Shown here in pieces: positions 25,261-33,823 of a DNA stretch of 46,005 nt. Position 1 is the first letter of the stretch; each line of letters opens with the position of its first letter. The DNA comes from Bacteroidetes bacterium UBA1947 (GTDB lineage: Bacteria > Bacteroidota > Bacteroidia > Chitinophagales > Chitinophagaceae). The notes under the pieces are model-generated. The model did no database searches. It was not told the DNA's origin and saw only the letters and a list, made by a program, of their open reading frames with translations. The translations under genes and the position numbers were made by a program. The stretch is from the NCBI GenBank assembly GCA_002336915.1, contig DDET01000026.1, forward strand, positions 1-46,005, written 5' to 3'.

Positions 25261-27669
25261 ATGCGCATGATGCGTGCTATAGTGCCGATACTGCTTACCA
25301 TAATACTGGTGCTGGTATTGGATAATCCCCTCGGCAGCCTGCCTGCACTGGGCCGCCTGCTGGACCCTGTGAATGGCTGGGCTGCAAGTGCAGAGCGCAC
25401 GGAAAGGGATTTTAACTTCACTATAGTGTCGCCTGCAGTAAAGGCACCGGTTACCATCTGGTTCGACGAATACATGATACCGCATGTGCATGCTGCCAAT
25501 GAGCACGATGTATACTACGCGCAGGGCTATATACATGCCTACTTCAGGCTATGGCAAATGGACCTGCAAACCCGCGCTGCGGGTGGCCGTGTGAGCGAGG
25601 TGCTGGGAGATAAGGCCCTGAACTTCGACCGCACACAGCGCAGGAAAGGTATGGTGTACGCTGCCGAAAATTCGCTGAAGGCAATAGAGGAAGACCCGCG
25701 CAGCAAGGAAATGATGAATGCCTATACCGATGGCATCAATGAATACATACACACACTTAAATACCGGGCTTACCCCCTGGAGTATAAGCTGATGGGCTTT
25801 GCCCCCGAGGACTGGACGAACATAAAGACCGTGCTCATGCTCAAGTACATGGCCGATGACCTGACGGGATACACAGAAGATATAGAACTGACCTTACTAA
25901 GGGATATGCTGCCGGCAGATCAATTTGCCATGCTGTACCCCGAGCGCGACTACAGCAGCACACCCGTAATACCGGCCGGTACCTTGTTTGAACCCCCGCT
26001 ACTGCAGAAGGTGCCTGTGCCTGCGGGCGACCTTTGGGCGCACTTGAAGCCTACAGATTTTGAAGCGGAGAAAGTAAGCAACGAAGGAAAGGGCAGTAAT
26101 AACTGGGCAGTGAGCGGAGCGCACACAAAGAGCGGTGCACCCATACTTTGCGATGATCCCCACCTTGGCTTGAACCTGCCATCGCTATGGTACCAGATGC
26201 AGTTGCAAACGCCGGGCATGAATGTATATGGCGTATCGCTGCCGGGTGCACCGGGCATTGTAATAGGTTTCAACGACAGTATATCATGGGGCTTCACCAA
26301 TAACTACCGCGATGTAAAGGACTTCTATGCTATAGAGCCTGCAGCGGGTAAGAAGGATGCCTACATGTTCAATGGTGTGGCTGTGCCATATACGGAACGC
26401 ATAGAGCGCATAGGTATAAAAGGCAAAGGCACTTTTTACGATACGGTGAACTATACCATACATGGGCCGGTGGTATATGACGAGCGCTTCCCCGGGCCGG
26501 GTAAGCTGAAGAAGCCCCTGGCGCTCTGCTGGATGGCGCACAAGGCGTCGAACGAGATGCTGGCGCAGTACCTGAGCAACCATGCAAGGAACTATATGGA
26601 GTTTGTGGAAGCGATAATGAGCTTTCAGTGCCCTGCACAGAATATGGTATATGCCGATCGTGCAGGTAATATAGCCATGTGGGGGCAAGGGCAGTTCGTA
26701 AACAAATGGAAAGACCAGGGCAGGTATATAATGAATGGCAAGGACAGCAGTACCCTCTGGGGCAAGGTAATACCCATGCAGGAGAACCCGCATGTGCTGA
26801 ACCCTGCGCAGGGCTATGTAAGCTCAGCTAATCAAACAGTTACTGACAGCACTTACCCCTATTGGTACAACGGCTACTTCTACCAGTTCCGCGCATGGCG
26901 TTTGAATTCTTTATTGAGCAAATTGAATGGCGCGACGGTGCAGGATATGTTTGCCATTCAGAACGATACTTATTCCATTCTTGCTGAGCATGCCCTGCCC
27001 ATTATGCTGCGCTATGTGCAGGCGAAGGATGACAAATACCTGGGCGAATTAAAGAAGTGGAATAATGAGCTAAGTGCTGAAAGCCTTGCCGCTACTGTCT
27101 TCCAGGTATGGTGGGAATGCCTGTACAAAGAACTGTGGAAAGATATGCTGGCTAAAGATAAAGTGCCCATGAAGCCCCTGGTGGAGCGTACTATGGAACT
27201 AATGATGCTAAGTGACAGCGCTATTCAACAACATCAACAGCCGTTCCTTAGCAATTTAACAGCCGCAATAAACAGCGGGTATAAACTGGCACTGGACAGC
27301 TTAGCTAAACTTGACAAAGCCGGTAACCTGCAATGGTACAAGGCAAAGAATACAATGGTGCGGCATCTTACCAAAATACCCGCATTTAGCTATGATGAAA
27401 GAAAGCTAGGAGGCTGGGGTAATACCCTTAACGCTGCCAAGGGCGACCATGGACCATCATGGCGCATGGTGGTGCAGATGGGTAAAGAGATTGAAGCATA
27501 TGGTGTATACCCCGGCGGACAAAGCGGCAACCCCGGCAGCAAATACTACGCGAGCTTCCTGGACAACTGGACCGAGGGTAAATATTATAAGCTCAACTTT
27601 TTCAATAACAGTGCAAAGCAAAAAGACAGCAGCAGTATAAAATATACATGGACCCTGCAAGCAAAATAA
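25261..27669 (+). CDS. Penicillin-acylase-family Ntn hydrolase
   Basis: An 802-residue protein (ATG at 25261; a TTG two codons earlier is also possible). It has an N-terminal signal or anchor (about 4-22). The alpha part contains AQGYIHAYFRLWQMDLQTRAAG. The autocatalytic cleavage site is KGSNNWAV with the new N-terminal Ser279, the nucleophile of this fold. The beta part contains DDPHLGLNLPS and the usual acylase motifs. Members cleave N-acyl groups, including beta-lactam side chains and acyl-homoserine lactones; the actual substrate here is unknown. It follows the transglycosylase gene and precedes a small membrane protein gene, so all three are probably one operon. Confidence 0.9.
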   Translation: MRMMRAIVPILLTIILVLVLDNPLGSLPALGRLLDPVNGWAASAERTERDFNFTIVSPAVKAPVTIWFDEYMIPHVHAANEHDVYYAQGYIHAYFRLWQMDLQTRAAGGRVSEVLGDKALNFDRTQRRKGMVYAAENSLKAIEEDPRSKEMMNAYTDGINEYIHTLKYRAYPLEYKLMGFAPEDWTNIKTVLMLKYMADDLTGYTEDIELTLLRDMLPADQFAMLYPERDYSSTPVIPAGTLFEPPLLQKVPVPAGDLWAHLKPTDFEAEKVSNEGKGSNNWAVSGAHTKSGAPILCDDPHLGLNLPSLWYQMQLQTPGMNVYGVSLPGAPGIVIGFNDSISWGFTNNYRDVKDFYAIEPAAGKKDAYMFNGVAVPYTERIERIGIKGKGTFYDTVNYTIHGPVVYDERFPGPGKLKKPLALCWMAHKASNEMLAQYLSNHARNYMEFVEAIMSFQCPAQNMVYADRAGNIAMWGQGQFVNKWKDQGRYIMNGKDSSTLWGKVIPMQENPHVLNPAQGYVSSANQTVTDSTYPYWYNGYFYQFRAWRLNSLLSKLNGATVQDMFAIQNDTYSILAEHALPIMLRYVQAKDDKYLGELKKWNNELSAESLAATVFQVWWECLYKELWKDMLAKDKVPMKPLVERTMELMMLSDSAIQQHQQPFLSNLTAAINSGYKLALDSLAKLDKAGNLQWYKAKNTMVRHLTKIPAFSYDERKLGGWGNTLNAAKGDHGPSWRMVVQMGKEIEAYGVYPGGQSGNPGSKYYASFLDNWTEGKYYKLNFFNNSAKQKDSSSIKYTWTLQAK

Positions 27670-27670
27670 T

Positions 27671-28009
27671 ATGCGCTTCATCATCAACATATTTCTTACC
27701 GCATTACTGGCAGCGCTGGCCACATGGTACCTGCCATGGTGGACAGTAGCTATTGTATCTTTTATTGTTGCGCTGCTATTACCACAGAAGAACGGCAGAG
27801 CATTCTGGTCGGGCTTCCTGGGTATATTCCTGATGTGGCTGGTATTTTCGGTGTTCAGGGATATAAGCAATGAGCATATACTCTCTGCAAGAATGGCAAA
27901 GCTCTTTCACTTGCCGGGTTATGGCTTGTTCCTGGTTGTTGCTGCTATGGTAGGCGGGCTGGTTGGCGGGCTTGCAGCATGGAGTGGGGCTGCGCTGAGG
28001 GGTAGGTAA
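27671..28009 (+). CDS. Small integral membrane protein, unknown function
   Basis: A 112-residue protein with three or four hydrophobic segments and Gly-rich helix packing near the end (MVGGLVGGLAAWSGAAL). Its ATG follows the acylase stop by one base (TAATATG), a strong sign of translational coupling. I recognise no family; it may assist or localise the acylase. Confidence 0.7.
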   Translation: MRFIINIFLTALLAALATWYLPWWTVAIVSFIVALLLPQKNGRAFWSGFLGIFLMWLVFSVFRDISNEHILSARMAKLFHLPGYGLFLVVAAMVGGLVGGLAAWSGAALRGR

Positions 28010-28015
28010 CACCTA

Positions 28016-28165
28016 GTGTCCCAGAGAGACTATCGCTTTGTAGCAAGCCTATTACCAAAAAAAATGCTCCAGAGGAGCAATCCGTACAATATAAGGGCAG
28101 CCCTCAGGGGCAAAGCGAATGTTGGTTATGAAATTAACTACAAAGCGGTAGTCCCTCCGGGACAT
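28016..28165. repeat. Composite palindromic repeat, inverted arms
   Basis: The arm at 28016-28043 (GTGTCCC to GCTTTGTAG) is the imperfect reverse complement of the arm at 28138-28165. The right arm is identical, as its reverse complement, to the 28 bases at 39894-39921. Between the arms are the hairpins TGCTCC-AGA-GGAGCA (28065-28079) and CCCTCAGGGG (about 28101-28110). It fills the gap between two converging genes. Confidence 0.75.
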
Positions 28166-28211
28166 GTCGACAAGGCTGCAAAAGCCTTAACGCTCCTCGC
28201 AAGGACGGTTA

Positions 28212-28787
28212 TTAACCCTTTTTCTTCTCCCTCATCTGCTTCATTGCCTCCGTCCATATAGCCAATTCTTTCAGCATTGTTTCAAGGCTCCTGTTAAGGA
28301 TATCATCGGCAGTAAATTTTCCTTCGGCATCTATATGCTTTGTAAAGAAGGGGATGTTCACGGATTCTGCAAGCGGTACCATCTTAACCGAGCTAAGTAC
28401 TTGCTTCAGTTGTTGTACAGCCCGTATGCCCCCGGAGAGGCCACCATAGCTTACGATACCTGCAGGCTTATAGCACCACTCGTTGTACAGGAAGTCAATG
28501 GCGTTCTTTAAGGTAGCAGGGTAACCATAGTTATACTCGCTGGTAACAATGATGTAAGCATCAGCAGCGTCTATGATGGCACTCCAGTCCTTGGTATGCT
28601 GTTGCGTATATTTTTGCAGGCGCGGGTGCTCTGCCTCGTCAAGGAGGGGCAGGTTTATCACTGCCAGGTCCACTATCTCGGTGTTGAACTCAGGATGTGT
28701 CTTCGCTACTTCGTAGACCCATTGGGTAATAGATGGGCCTTTCCTTCCGGGACGCGTACTGGCTATAATTATCTTTAGCTTGAACAT
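28212..28787 (-). CDS. NADPH-dependent FMN reductase
   Basis: A 191-residue flavodoxin-like protein. The FMN phosphate-binding loop is ASTRPGRKGPSITQWV (about 9-24), and EYNYGYPATLKNAIDFLYNEW is the family's flavin-contact segment. It is predicted to reduce FMN, quinones or related acceptors with NADPH in the cytoplasm. It has the typical length for the family. It is monocistronic, converging on the repeat at 28016-28165. Confidence 0.9.
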   Translation of the reverse strand: MFKLKIIIASTRPGRKGPSITQWVYEVAKTHPEFNTEIVDLAVINLPLLDEAEHPRLQKYTQQHTKDWSAIIDAADAYIIVTSEYNYGYPATLKNAIDFLYNEWCYKPAGIVSYGGLSGGIRAVQQLKQVLSSVKMVPLAESVNIPFFTKHIDAEGKFTADDILNRSLETMLKELAIWTEAMKQMREKKKG

Positions 28788-28855
28788 TTCGTTTGGTTTA
28801 ATTGCAAGGCAAAGATAGGGTAGGAAGCCATATCCTATTTGTACCGATCACGGCA

Positions 28856-30481
28856 TTACTTGTCTATTTCATTTATCACATGCCCTATACAGCCGTTGGG
28901 CATCTGTATATGCAATAGCGAGGCTACTGTAGCCGCTATATCGGTCATATAAACCGTACGGTGTGTCTCGCCCTGGGGTATATGCCAGCCATACCATAGT
29001 AACGGTATATGCGTATCATAAGGGTTCCATGTGCCGTGCGTGGTCCCTGTGGCAGCATAGCCATCAAACCATCCGGGGTTTAATATTACCTGTATGCAGC
29101 CGCTACGTTTACTATTGTAGCCGTTCACGATCATAGTACGCAATGGCTCAGGTACTGCATTTGCATCCATGTGCTCCAGATCCACCACGTAAGATATTTG
29201 CGCTTGTTGTTTGAGCCATTGTATAGCCGATGCTTTTACATTGTCGCGGGATAGGCCGCTTGCCTTGATCTTACGCTCGTTCAGGTACACCTGGTAGTTG
29301 GTGTATGCGGAGATAAGCGAATCCTTACCAAATGCACTTTTCAACTGTGCCGTGAGCTCCTTCTGTAACATGGGTTCCGACTGGTTGCCTGCGGGCAAAT
29401 TTATATCCTGGAGGTACTTTGGGTTGTGGGCGGCACCATGGTCGGCAGTAAGGAAGATCACATAGTTCCCTTTGCCTACATGCTCATCGATGTACCTGAG
29501 GAATGAGTCCAGTTCCCTGTCCAGCCTAAGGTATATATCCTCTGTTTCAACCGAGTTAGGTGTGAACATATGCCCCACATAGTCGGTGCTCGAGAGGCTT
29601 ACACAGAGAAAGTCGGTGCTGCCGCGCTGTCCAAGCCCCTCACCGCCGATGCAGGCCTCTGCCATTTTAAATGTAAATGCATTACCCGCCGGCATTAGCC
29701 TGAGGGCACTGAAATCTTTTTTAGGCATATTGCCTGCATTATGCGGGAATACAGGTTCCTGCTCACCTTTCAAAGAACCTTCGTACGGATTCTTATCAGC
29801 CAGGCTTTGATCGTATGAGTTTGAATTGAGCAGCAGGTCCCATACTTCTTTAAGATAGGATGCAGGGTAGTGCTTGTTGTTAAAATCATTGAGCCATTGG
29901 GGCAGTTCTTTTGCATAATAGCTGCTGGTTATGAAATTACCGGTGCTGTCATCGAACCAATAAGTAGCATTTGCAAGATGGCCTGCGGGTAATATACTGC
30001 CACGGTCCTTCAAAGCGATACCATATACACGTGATTTGAAATTCGTAGCTAGGCGAAGTTCGTCGGTAACTGTGCTTGTGAGCATATTGCGCGGGCTCAT
30101 CATGCCTGCTTTGCGGCTGCCGTTTATAGAACTTACCGTTGTGTCTTCCGCGCAATAGCAAGAGCGGCCCGTGCCTATGTCTATCCAGTCGTTCGCTGCA
30201 ATGCCATGTATAGATGGGACAGAGCCTGTATATATGCAAGTATGTCCCGGGCCCGTAAATGATGGCAGGTAGTTGATCATTGTATTTTGGCAGTTGAAGC
30301 CATCGTCCATCAAGCGCTTAAAGCCGTTATTGGTATATAGGTTATAATATCGATACAGGTAGTCCCAGCGCATCTGGTCCACTACTATGCCCACTACCAG
30401 TTTAGGTCGTTCAATATTGCCGCGCTGTGCAAATGAGGTAAAACCAAGGAACAATGCTAAAAAAGATAGAATACGTCGCAT
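28856..30481 (-). CDS. PafA-like alkaline phosphatase
   Basis: A 541-residue protein with a signal peptide (about 1-18). Its active-site residues match Elizabethkingia PafA: nucleophile Thr76 in SFTGPGHT (PafA Thr79), Asn97 (Asn100), and Lys158 with Arg160 in LKDRG (Lys162, Arg164). Metal ligands are visible in VVDQMRWD, SSTDYVGH and TADHGAAHN. It is predicted to be a periplasmic phosphomonoesterase with weak diesterase activity. Start: the ATG at 30481 (MRRILSFLALFLGF) begins the signal peptide; an upstream in-frame ATG at 30604 would overlap the divergent synthase gene and add 41 residues unlike a signal. It is divergent from the oxoamine synthase at 30588. Confidence 0.88.
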   Translation of the reverse strand: MRRILSFLALFLGFTSFAQRGNIERPKLVVGIVVDQMRWDYLYRYYNLYTNNGFKRLMDDGFNCQNTMINYLPSFTGPGHTCIYTGSVPSIHGIAANDWIDIGTGRSCYCAEDTTVSSINGSRKAGMMSPRNMLTSTVTDELRLATNFKSRVYGIALKDRGSILPAGHLANATYWFDDSTGNFITSSYYAKELPQWLNDFNNKHYPASYLKEVWDLLLNSNSYDQSLADKNPYEGSLKGEQEPVFPHNAGNMPKKDFSALRLMPAGNAFTFKMAEACIGGEGLGQRGSTDFLCVSLSSTDYVGHMFTPNSVETEDIYLRLDRELDSFLRYIDEHVGKGNYVIFLTADHGAAHNPKYLQDINLPAGNQSEPMLQKELTAQLKSAFGKDSLISAYTNYQVYLNERKIKASGLSRDNVKASAIQWLKQQAQISYVVDLEHMDANAVPEPLRTMIVNGYNSKRSGCIQVILNPGWFDGYAATGTTHGTWNPYDTHIPLLWYGWHIPQGETHRTVYMTDIAATVASLLHIQMPNGCIGHVINEIDK

Positions 30482-30587
30482 GTATTTATTATGTATGATG
30501 ATACAAAAATGCAATACAATATTGATTTGGGGTGTTATTTTTTTATAATTTCGCGCCAGTATTATTTTTGAAACGAAACAAAGACAT

Positions 30588-31850
30588 ATGGATATTTTTG
30601 CCAAATTTGAAAAGCGCCTCGGACCAATTGGAGATTATGCGGAAATGGCACCGGGTTACTTTGCATTCCCAAAGCTGGAAGGCGAGATAAGTAACAGGAT
30701 GAATTTTCGCGGGAAGGAAAAAATAGTGTGGAGCCTGAACAATTACCTCGGCCTGGCAAACCATCCTGAAGTGCGCAAGGCAGATGCTGATGCAGCTGCA
30801 ATGTACGGACTGGCTACGCCTATGGGTGCCCGAATGATGAGCGGCAATACCGACAATCATGAAAAGCTGGAAAAAGACCTTGCTGCTTTTATAGGCAAGC
30901 CTGATGCAATGCTCTTTAACTATGGTTACCAGGGTATGGTATCGGCAATAGATAGTTTATGTGGCCGCCACGATGTTGTGGTGTACGATGCTGAATCGCA
31001 TGCATGTATCATCGATGGCCTGCGCCTGATACCAAGTCACCGTTATGTGTATAAGCACAATGACGTAGAAGATTGTGAAAAGCAACTGGCACGTGCCAAC
31101 GAAATGATCAAGAAGACGGGTGGTGGCATACTGGTGATAACGGAAGGTGTGTTTGGTATGTCGGGCAACCAGGGTAAGATAAAGGAGATAGCTGCGCTGA
31201 AGTCTAAGTATGAGTTCCGCTTGTTCGTGGATGATGCGCATGGTTTTGGTACCATGGGCAAAACAGGTGCAGGCATAGGTGAGGAGCAGGATTGTATTGA
31301 CGACATAGACGTTTACTTCTCTACTTTCGCAAAGTCTATGGCTAGCATAGGTGGTTTCCTTGCGGCCGATAAGAGGATACTTACTTACCTGCGTTACAAC
31401 ATGCGCTCACAGGTATTTGCCAAATCGCTGCCTATGCCTATCGTAGTGGGCAACCAAAAAAGGCTGGAGCTGCTGATAAGTAAGCCGGAACTGCGCGAAA
31501 AACTGTGGCATAATGTGAACAGGCTGCAAAATGGCCTTAGGGAAAGAGGCTTCAATATTGGCACTACTAATACACCTGTTACCCCGGTAGTAATGGCAGG
31601 TGGATTGTTCGATGCCACGCAGCTGATCTTTGACATGCGCGAGAACTATAATATTTTCTGTTCAGTTGTGGTATACCCAGTGGTGCCTAAAGGTGTGATC
31701 ATACTGCGCCTGATACCTACTGCAGCACATACGGATGAAGATATAGATGTAACGCTGTCTACCTTCAGCCTGCTGCGTGATAAGCTGGAAAAGAAAATGT
31801 ACCCGCAGGAGATGCCCTCTATAAAAGAGGCAGCCACAGCATCGGTATAA
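30588..31850 (+). CDS. PLP-dependent alpha-oxoamine synthase
   Basis: A 420-residue fold-type I enzyme of the alpha-oxoamine synthase family. Family motifs: GARMMSGNTDNHEKLE (80-95), His138 that stacks on PLP (ESHAC), DDAHG (215-219), and Lys249 in TFAKSMASIGG that binds PLP. The family joins an amino acid to an acyl thioester with loss of CO2. Members include serine palmitoyltransferase, glycine C-acetyltransferase, 8-amino-7-oxononanoate synthase and, in Bacteroidota, a cysteate acyltransferase for sulfonolipids. I cannot choose among them; a lipid precursor role is likely because no biotin or threonine genes are adjacent. Confidence 0.82.
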   Translation: MDIFAKFEKRLGPIGDYAEMAPGYFAFPKLEGEISNRMNFRGKEKIVWSLNNYLGLANHPEVRKADADAAAMYGLATPMGARMMSGNTDNHEKLEKDLAAFIGKPDAMLFNYGYQGMVSAIDSLCGRHDVVVYDAESHACIIDGLRLIPSHRYVYKHNDVEDCEKQLARANEMIKKTGGGILVITEGVFGMSGNQGKIKEIAALKSKYEFRLFVDDAHGFGTMGKTGAGIGEEQDCIDDIDVYFSTFAKSMASIGGFLAADKRILTYLRYNMRSQVFAKSLPMPIVVGNQKRLELLISKPELREKLWHNVNRLQNGLRERGFNIGTTNTPVTPVVMAGGLFDATQLIFDMRENYNIFCSVVVYPVVPKGVIILRLIPTAAHTDEDIDVTLSTFSLLRDKLEKKMYPQEMPSIKEAATASV

Positions 31851-31869
31851 TAATATTTACATAATTAAC

Positions 31870-31903
31870 AAAAGCCATCCTGATATTAAGGATGGCTTTT
31901 GTA
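31870..31903 (+). terminator. Intrinsic terminator after the oxoamine synthase
   Basis: AAAAGCCATCC (31870-31880) pairs with GGATGGCTTTT (31890-31900), loop of nine bases, ending in a T-rich tail. It ends 28 bases before the next ATG. Confidence 0.85.
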
Positions 31904-31930
31904 TTTTAGCATGATAAGACGATCCGATAC

Positions 31931-32830
31931 ATGAGAGTATTTATAGCGGGAGCATCAGGACAAATAGGTGGTAATTGCATGAAACATTTCAGGGAGATGG
32001 GCTGGGAGGTGATAGGCTCCCATTTTTCATTTGCTACTGATGAGACTGTTTTCTATAACACACTGGACCCGCTGCACCCGGATAACTACGACATAGCATC
32101 GTTTATGCCAGATGTGATAGTACACTGCGGTGCGCTTACTCACGTTGACTATTGTGAGGCCCATGTTGAGGAGAGTTATGAGCATACAGTGCAAAGCACC
32201 CTTAATCTTATACTACTTGCTGAAAGCTGCAATGCCAAACTCGTATACTTGTCGACCGACTATGTCTTTGACGGAATGAACGGCCCCTACAGGGAGGATG
32301 CACCGGTGAACCCGCTAAGTGTATATGGTAAACATAAACTGGAGGCAGAGCAAACTGCGCTGAAGGAATTGCCCGACACATTGGTACTGCGTGTAACGAA
32401 TGTATACGGCAACGAACTGCGCGGTAAGAACTTTGTTGCCCGTATAGTGGAGCAATGCAAGAACGGGCAGAGATTGACTTTGAAACTTCCATACGACCAA
32501 TATGCATCACCATGCAACTCATGGGATATAGCACGTGCCATGTTCTTATTACTGCGCGATGGTAAGAGCGGTATATACCATATAGGCGGCACCGACTACA
32601 TGAACAGGATAGAGCTTGCAATGAAAGTGTTGGAATATTTTCCCGAAGCTGAATACGATCTGATACCTGTAAGCACTGCTGAATTAAATCAACCGGCTGC
32701 TCGTCCCTTGCTTGGAGGATTTGTAAAAATGAAGTTCAGTAACGAGTATCCCGAATTTCTTTTTGGAAATGTAGACAGCTATATGATGGAGATACTTTAC
32801 GATCCCGATGAATTTGCAGACGATGAATGA
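31931..32830 (+). CDS. RmlD-like NAD(P)-dependent sugar/nucleotide reductase
   Basis: A 299-residue extended short-chain dehydrogenase of the RmlD branch. The dinucleotide-binding GASGQIG is at 7-13, STDYVFDG at 108-115, and the catalytic Y132-G-K-H-K136 lies in NPLSVYGKHKLEAE. Family members reduce dTDP-4-keto-rhamnose or modify other nucleotide sugars; some act on unrelated substrates. No rhamnose pathway genes (rmlA, B, C) are nearby, so the substrate is uncertain. It is separated from the upstream gene by a terminator and has its own promoter region. Confidence 0.85.
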   Translation: MRVFIAGASGQIGGNCMKHFREMGWEVIGSHFSFATDETVFYNTLDPLHPDNYDIASFMPDVIVHCGALTHVDYCEAHVEESYEHTVQSTLNLILLAESCNAKLVYLSTDYVFDGMNGPYREDAPVNPLSVYGKHKLEAEQTALKELPDTLVLRVTNVYGNELRGKNFVARIVEQCKNGQRLTLKLPYDQYASPCNSWDIARAMFLLLRDGKSGIYHIGGTDYMNRIELAMKVLEYFPEAEYDLIPVSTAELNQPAARPLLGGFVKMKFSNEYPEFLFGNVDSYMMEILYDPDEFADDE

Positions 32831-32897
32831 TGTAAAGTAATTGTTTAGGTAGACTTGATGTGCACTTGTAGTTTAGTACCAACAAGGCAATAAAAAA

Positions 32898-32924
32898 CCG
32901 TCCTGGCAATACGCCCGGACGGTA
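32898..32924 (-). terminator. Intrinsic terminator on the minus strand with no upstream gene
   Basis: ACCGTCC (32898-32904) pairs with GGACGGT (32918-32924). On the minus strand the stem is followed by TTTTTTATTG. No credible minus-strand protein gene lies between this site and hsp20, so the transcript it ends is probably a small RNA. Confidence 0.6.
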
Positions 32925-33000
32925 GGACTGTACTTACTAACCCATCGTAAGTATAGCAAATATCAGAAAAAGGTTTTGGAATTGAAAATAATATTTTTCG
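32925..33000 (-). ncRNA. Candidate small RNA upstream of the orphan terminator
   Basis: Inferred only from the terminator at 32898-32924 and the absence of a minus-strand gene. On the minus strand, TATACTTACG near 32957-32948 partly resembles a -7 box, giving a possible transcript of about 60-80 bases ending at the hairpin. I recognise no known RNA family. The boundaries are approximate. Confidence 0.25.
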
Positions 33001-33129
33001 GCATTTGAGCTTTTTAGATGCTTTGTGGCTCCAGTCCAATCGCATAATTTTTATCCTCATAATTTTCTATTGTTTTAGTTTAAATAAATCAACTAAAATG
33101 ATTGATTTATAGCCTATTATAGTATTTAA
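33001..33129. other. AT-rich intergenic stretch
   Basis: Together with the sRNA candidate, terminator and promoter elements this makes up the 407-base gap before hsp20. I see no gene in this part. Confidence 0.6.
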
Positions 33130-33171
33130 TTGACAAAATGGCTGTTAAATTAGTTCATTTTTGACAAAATG
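33130..33171 (+). promoter_or_regulatory. Two direct TTGACAAAATG repeats upstream of hsp20
   Basis: TTGACAAAATG occurs at 33130-33140 and 33161-33171, exactly 31 bases apart, about three helical turns. The second copy continues as TGACAAAATGTCG, near-palindromic (TGACA/TGTCG). The spacing and position, 15 bases upstream of a -24/-12-like element, are what upstream sites for a bacterial enhancer-binding activator would look like. Confidence 0.45.
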
Positions 33172-33185
33172 TCGCATATTTCCAA

Positions 33186-33201
33186 TTGGTACAGGGTTTG
33201 A
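33186..33201 (+). promoter_or_regulatory. Sigma-54-like -24/-12 element for hsp20
   Basis: TTGGTACAGGGTTTGA fits the sigma-54 consensus TTGGCACNNNNNTTGC with GG at 33188-33189 and the second G at 33200, the correct 12-base offset; the final C is A. It would place transcription start near 33212, about 26 bases upstream of the ATG. Confidence 0.45.
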
Positions 33202-33237
33202 ATAGGTAGGGTAACCAAAAAAACTAAAACTTATTTT

Positions 33238-33687
33238 ATGTACTACAAGAAATACGGCACAATGCCTAAGGCTTTCGGCGGAATTATCGACGATGTACTC
33301 CACAACGGATGGAGCAAATTTTTAGCAGACGACCATGGGGTGCAGACCTTTATCCCGGTAAACATTAAAGAAACCGATGCTGCGTATGAGTTGCATGTGG
33401 TAGCCCCTGGTCTCAGGAAAGAAGACTTTAAAATAAACCTGGAGCAGGACATTCTTACCATTTCGTTCGAGCACAAGGATGAAAAGAAAGAAGAAGGTAC
33501 AGAAAAGCAAGAGGGCAAATGGCTACGTAATGAATATCACTTCCGTTCATTCAAAAGGAGCTTTACCCTGAATGATAAAGTAAATGCTGCAGGCATCAAT
33601 GCAAAATATACCGATGGTGTATTGTTCATTACCCTGCCAAAGAAAGAAGCTGCTGAGCCAACAAGCCAGCAAATAAATGTGGCGTAA
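33238..33687 (+). CDS. Hsp20/alpha-crystallin small heat-shock protein
   Basis: A 149-residue small heat-shock protein. The alpha-crystallin domain spans about residues 38-135: FIPVNIKETDAAYELHVVAPGL, EDFKINLEQDILTISFEHK and FKRSFTLND. It binds unfolding proteins and prevents aggregation without ATP. The typical C-terminal I-x-I motif is not evident; the tail is PTSQQINVA. It stands alone with a strong terminator. Upstream lie a sigma-54-like promoter and two direct repeats, an unusual arrangement for a heat-shock gene in this phylum. Confidence 0.92.
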   Translation: MYYKKYGTMPKAFGGIIDDVLHNGWSKFLADDHGVQTFIPVNIKETDAAYELHVVAPGLRKEDFKINLEQDILTISFEHKDEKKEEGTEKQEGKWLRNEYHFRSFKRSFTLNDKVNAAGINAKYTDGVLFITLPKKEAAEPTSQQINVA

Positions 33688-33736
33688 GGAAAATTGTGAT
33701 GTTAAGGTTGACAGAGGGGAGTATGGTTTAGTGAAA

Positions 33737-33768
33737 AAGGTGGTGCATAAGCACCACCTTTATTTTTT
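33737..33768 (+). terminator. Intrinsic terminator after hsp20
   Basis: AAGGTGGTGC (33737-33746) and GCACCACCTT (33751-33760) are perfectly complementary around ATAA and are followed by TATTTTTTT. Confidence 0.9.
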
Positions 33769-33823
33769 TGTCTGTTTTATCCTTACGCGCCTGACCGTTT
33801 GAAGCGGTACTGACGCTGCATGT

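Noticed and set aside
28016..28261. Plus-strand open frame after the 112-residue membrane protein
   Set aside because: It is made of palindromic repeat sequence and runs into the opposite-strand FMN reductase gene.
32845..33060. Minus-strand 71-codon frame
   Set aside because: It reads straight through the terminator hairpin at 32898-32924 and resembles no protein.
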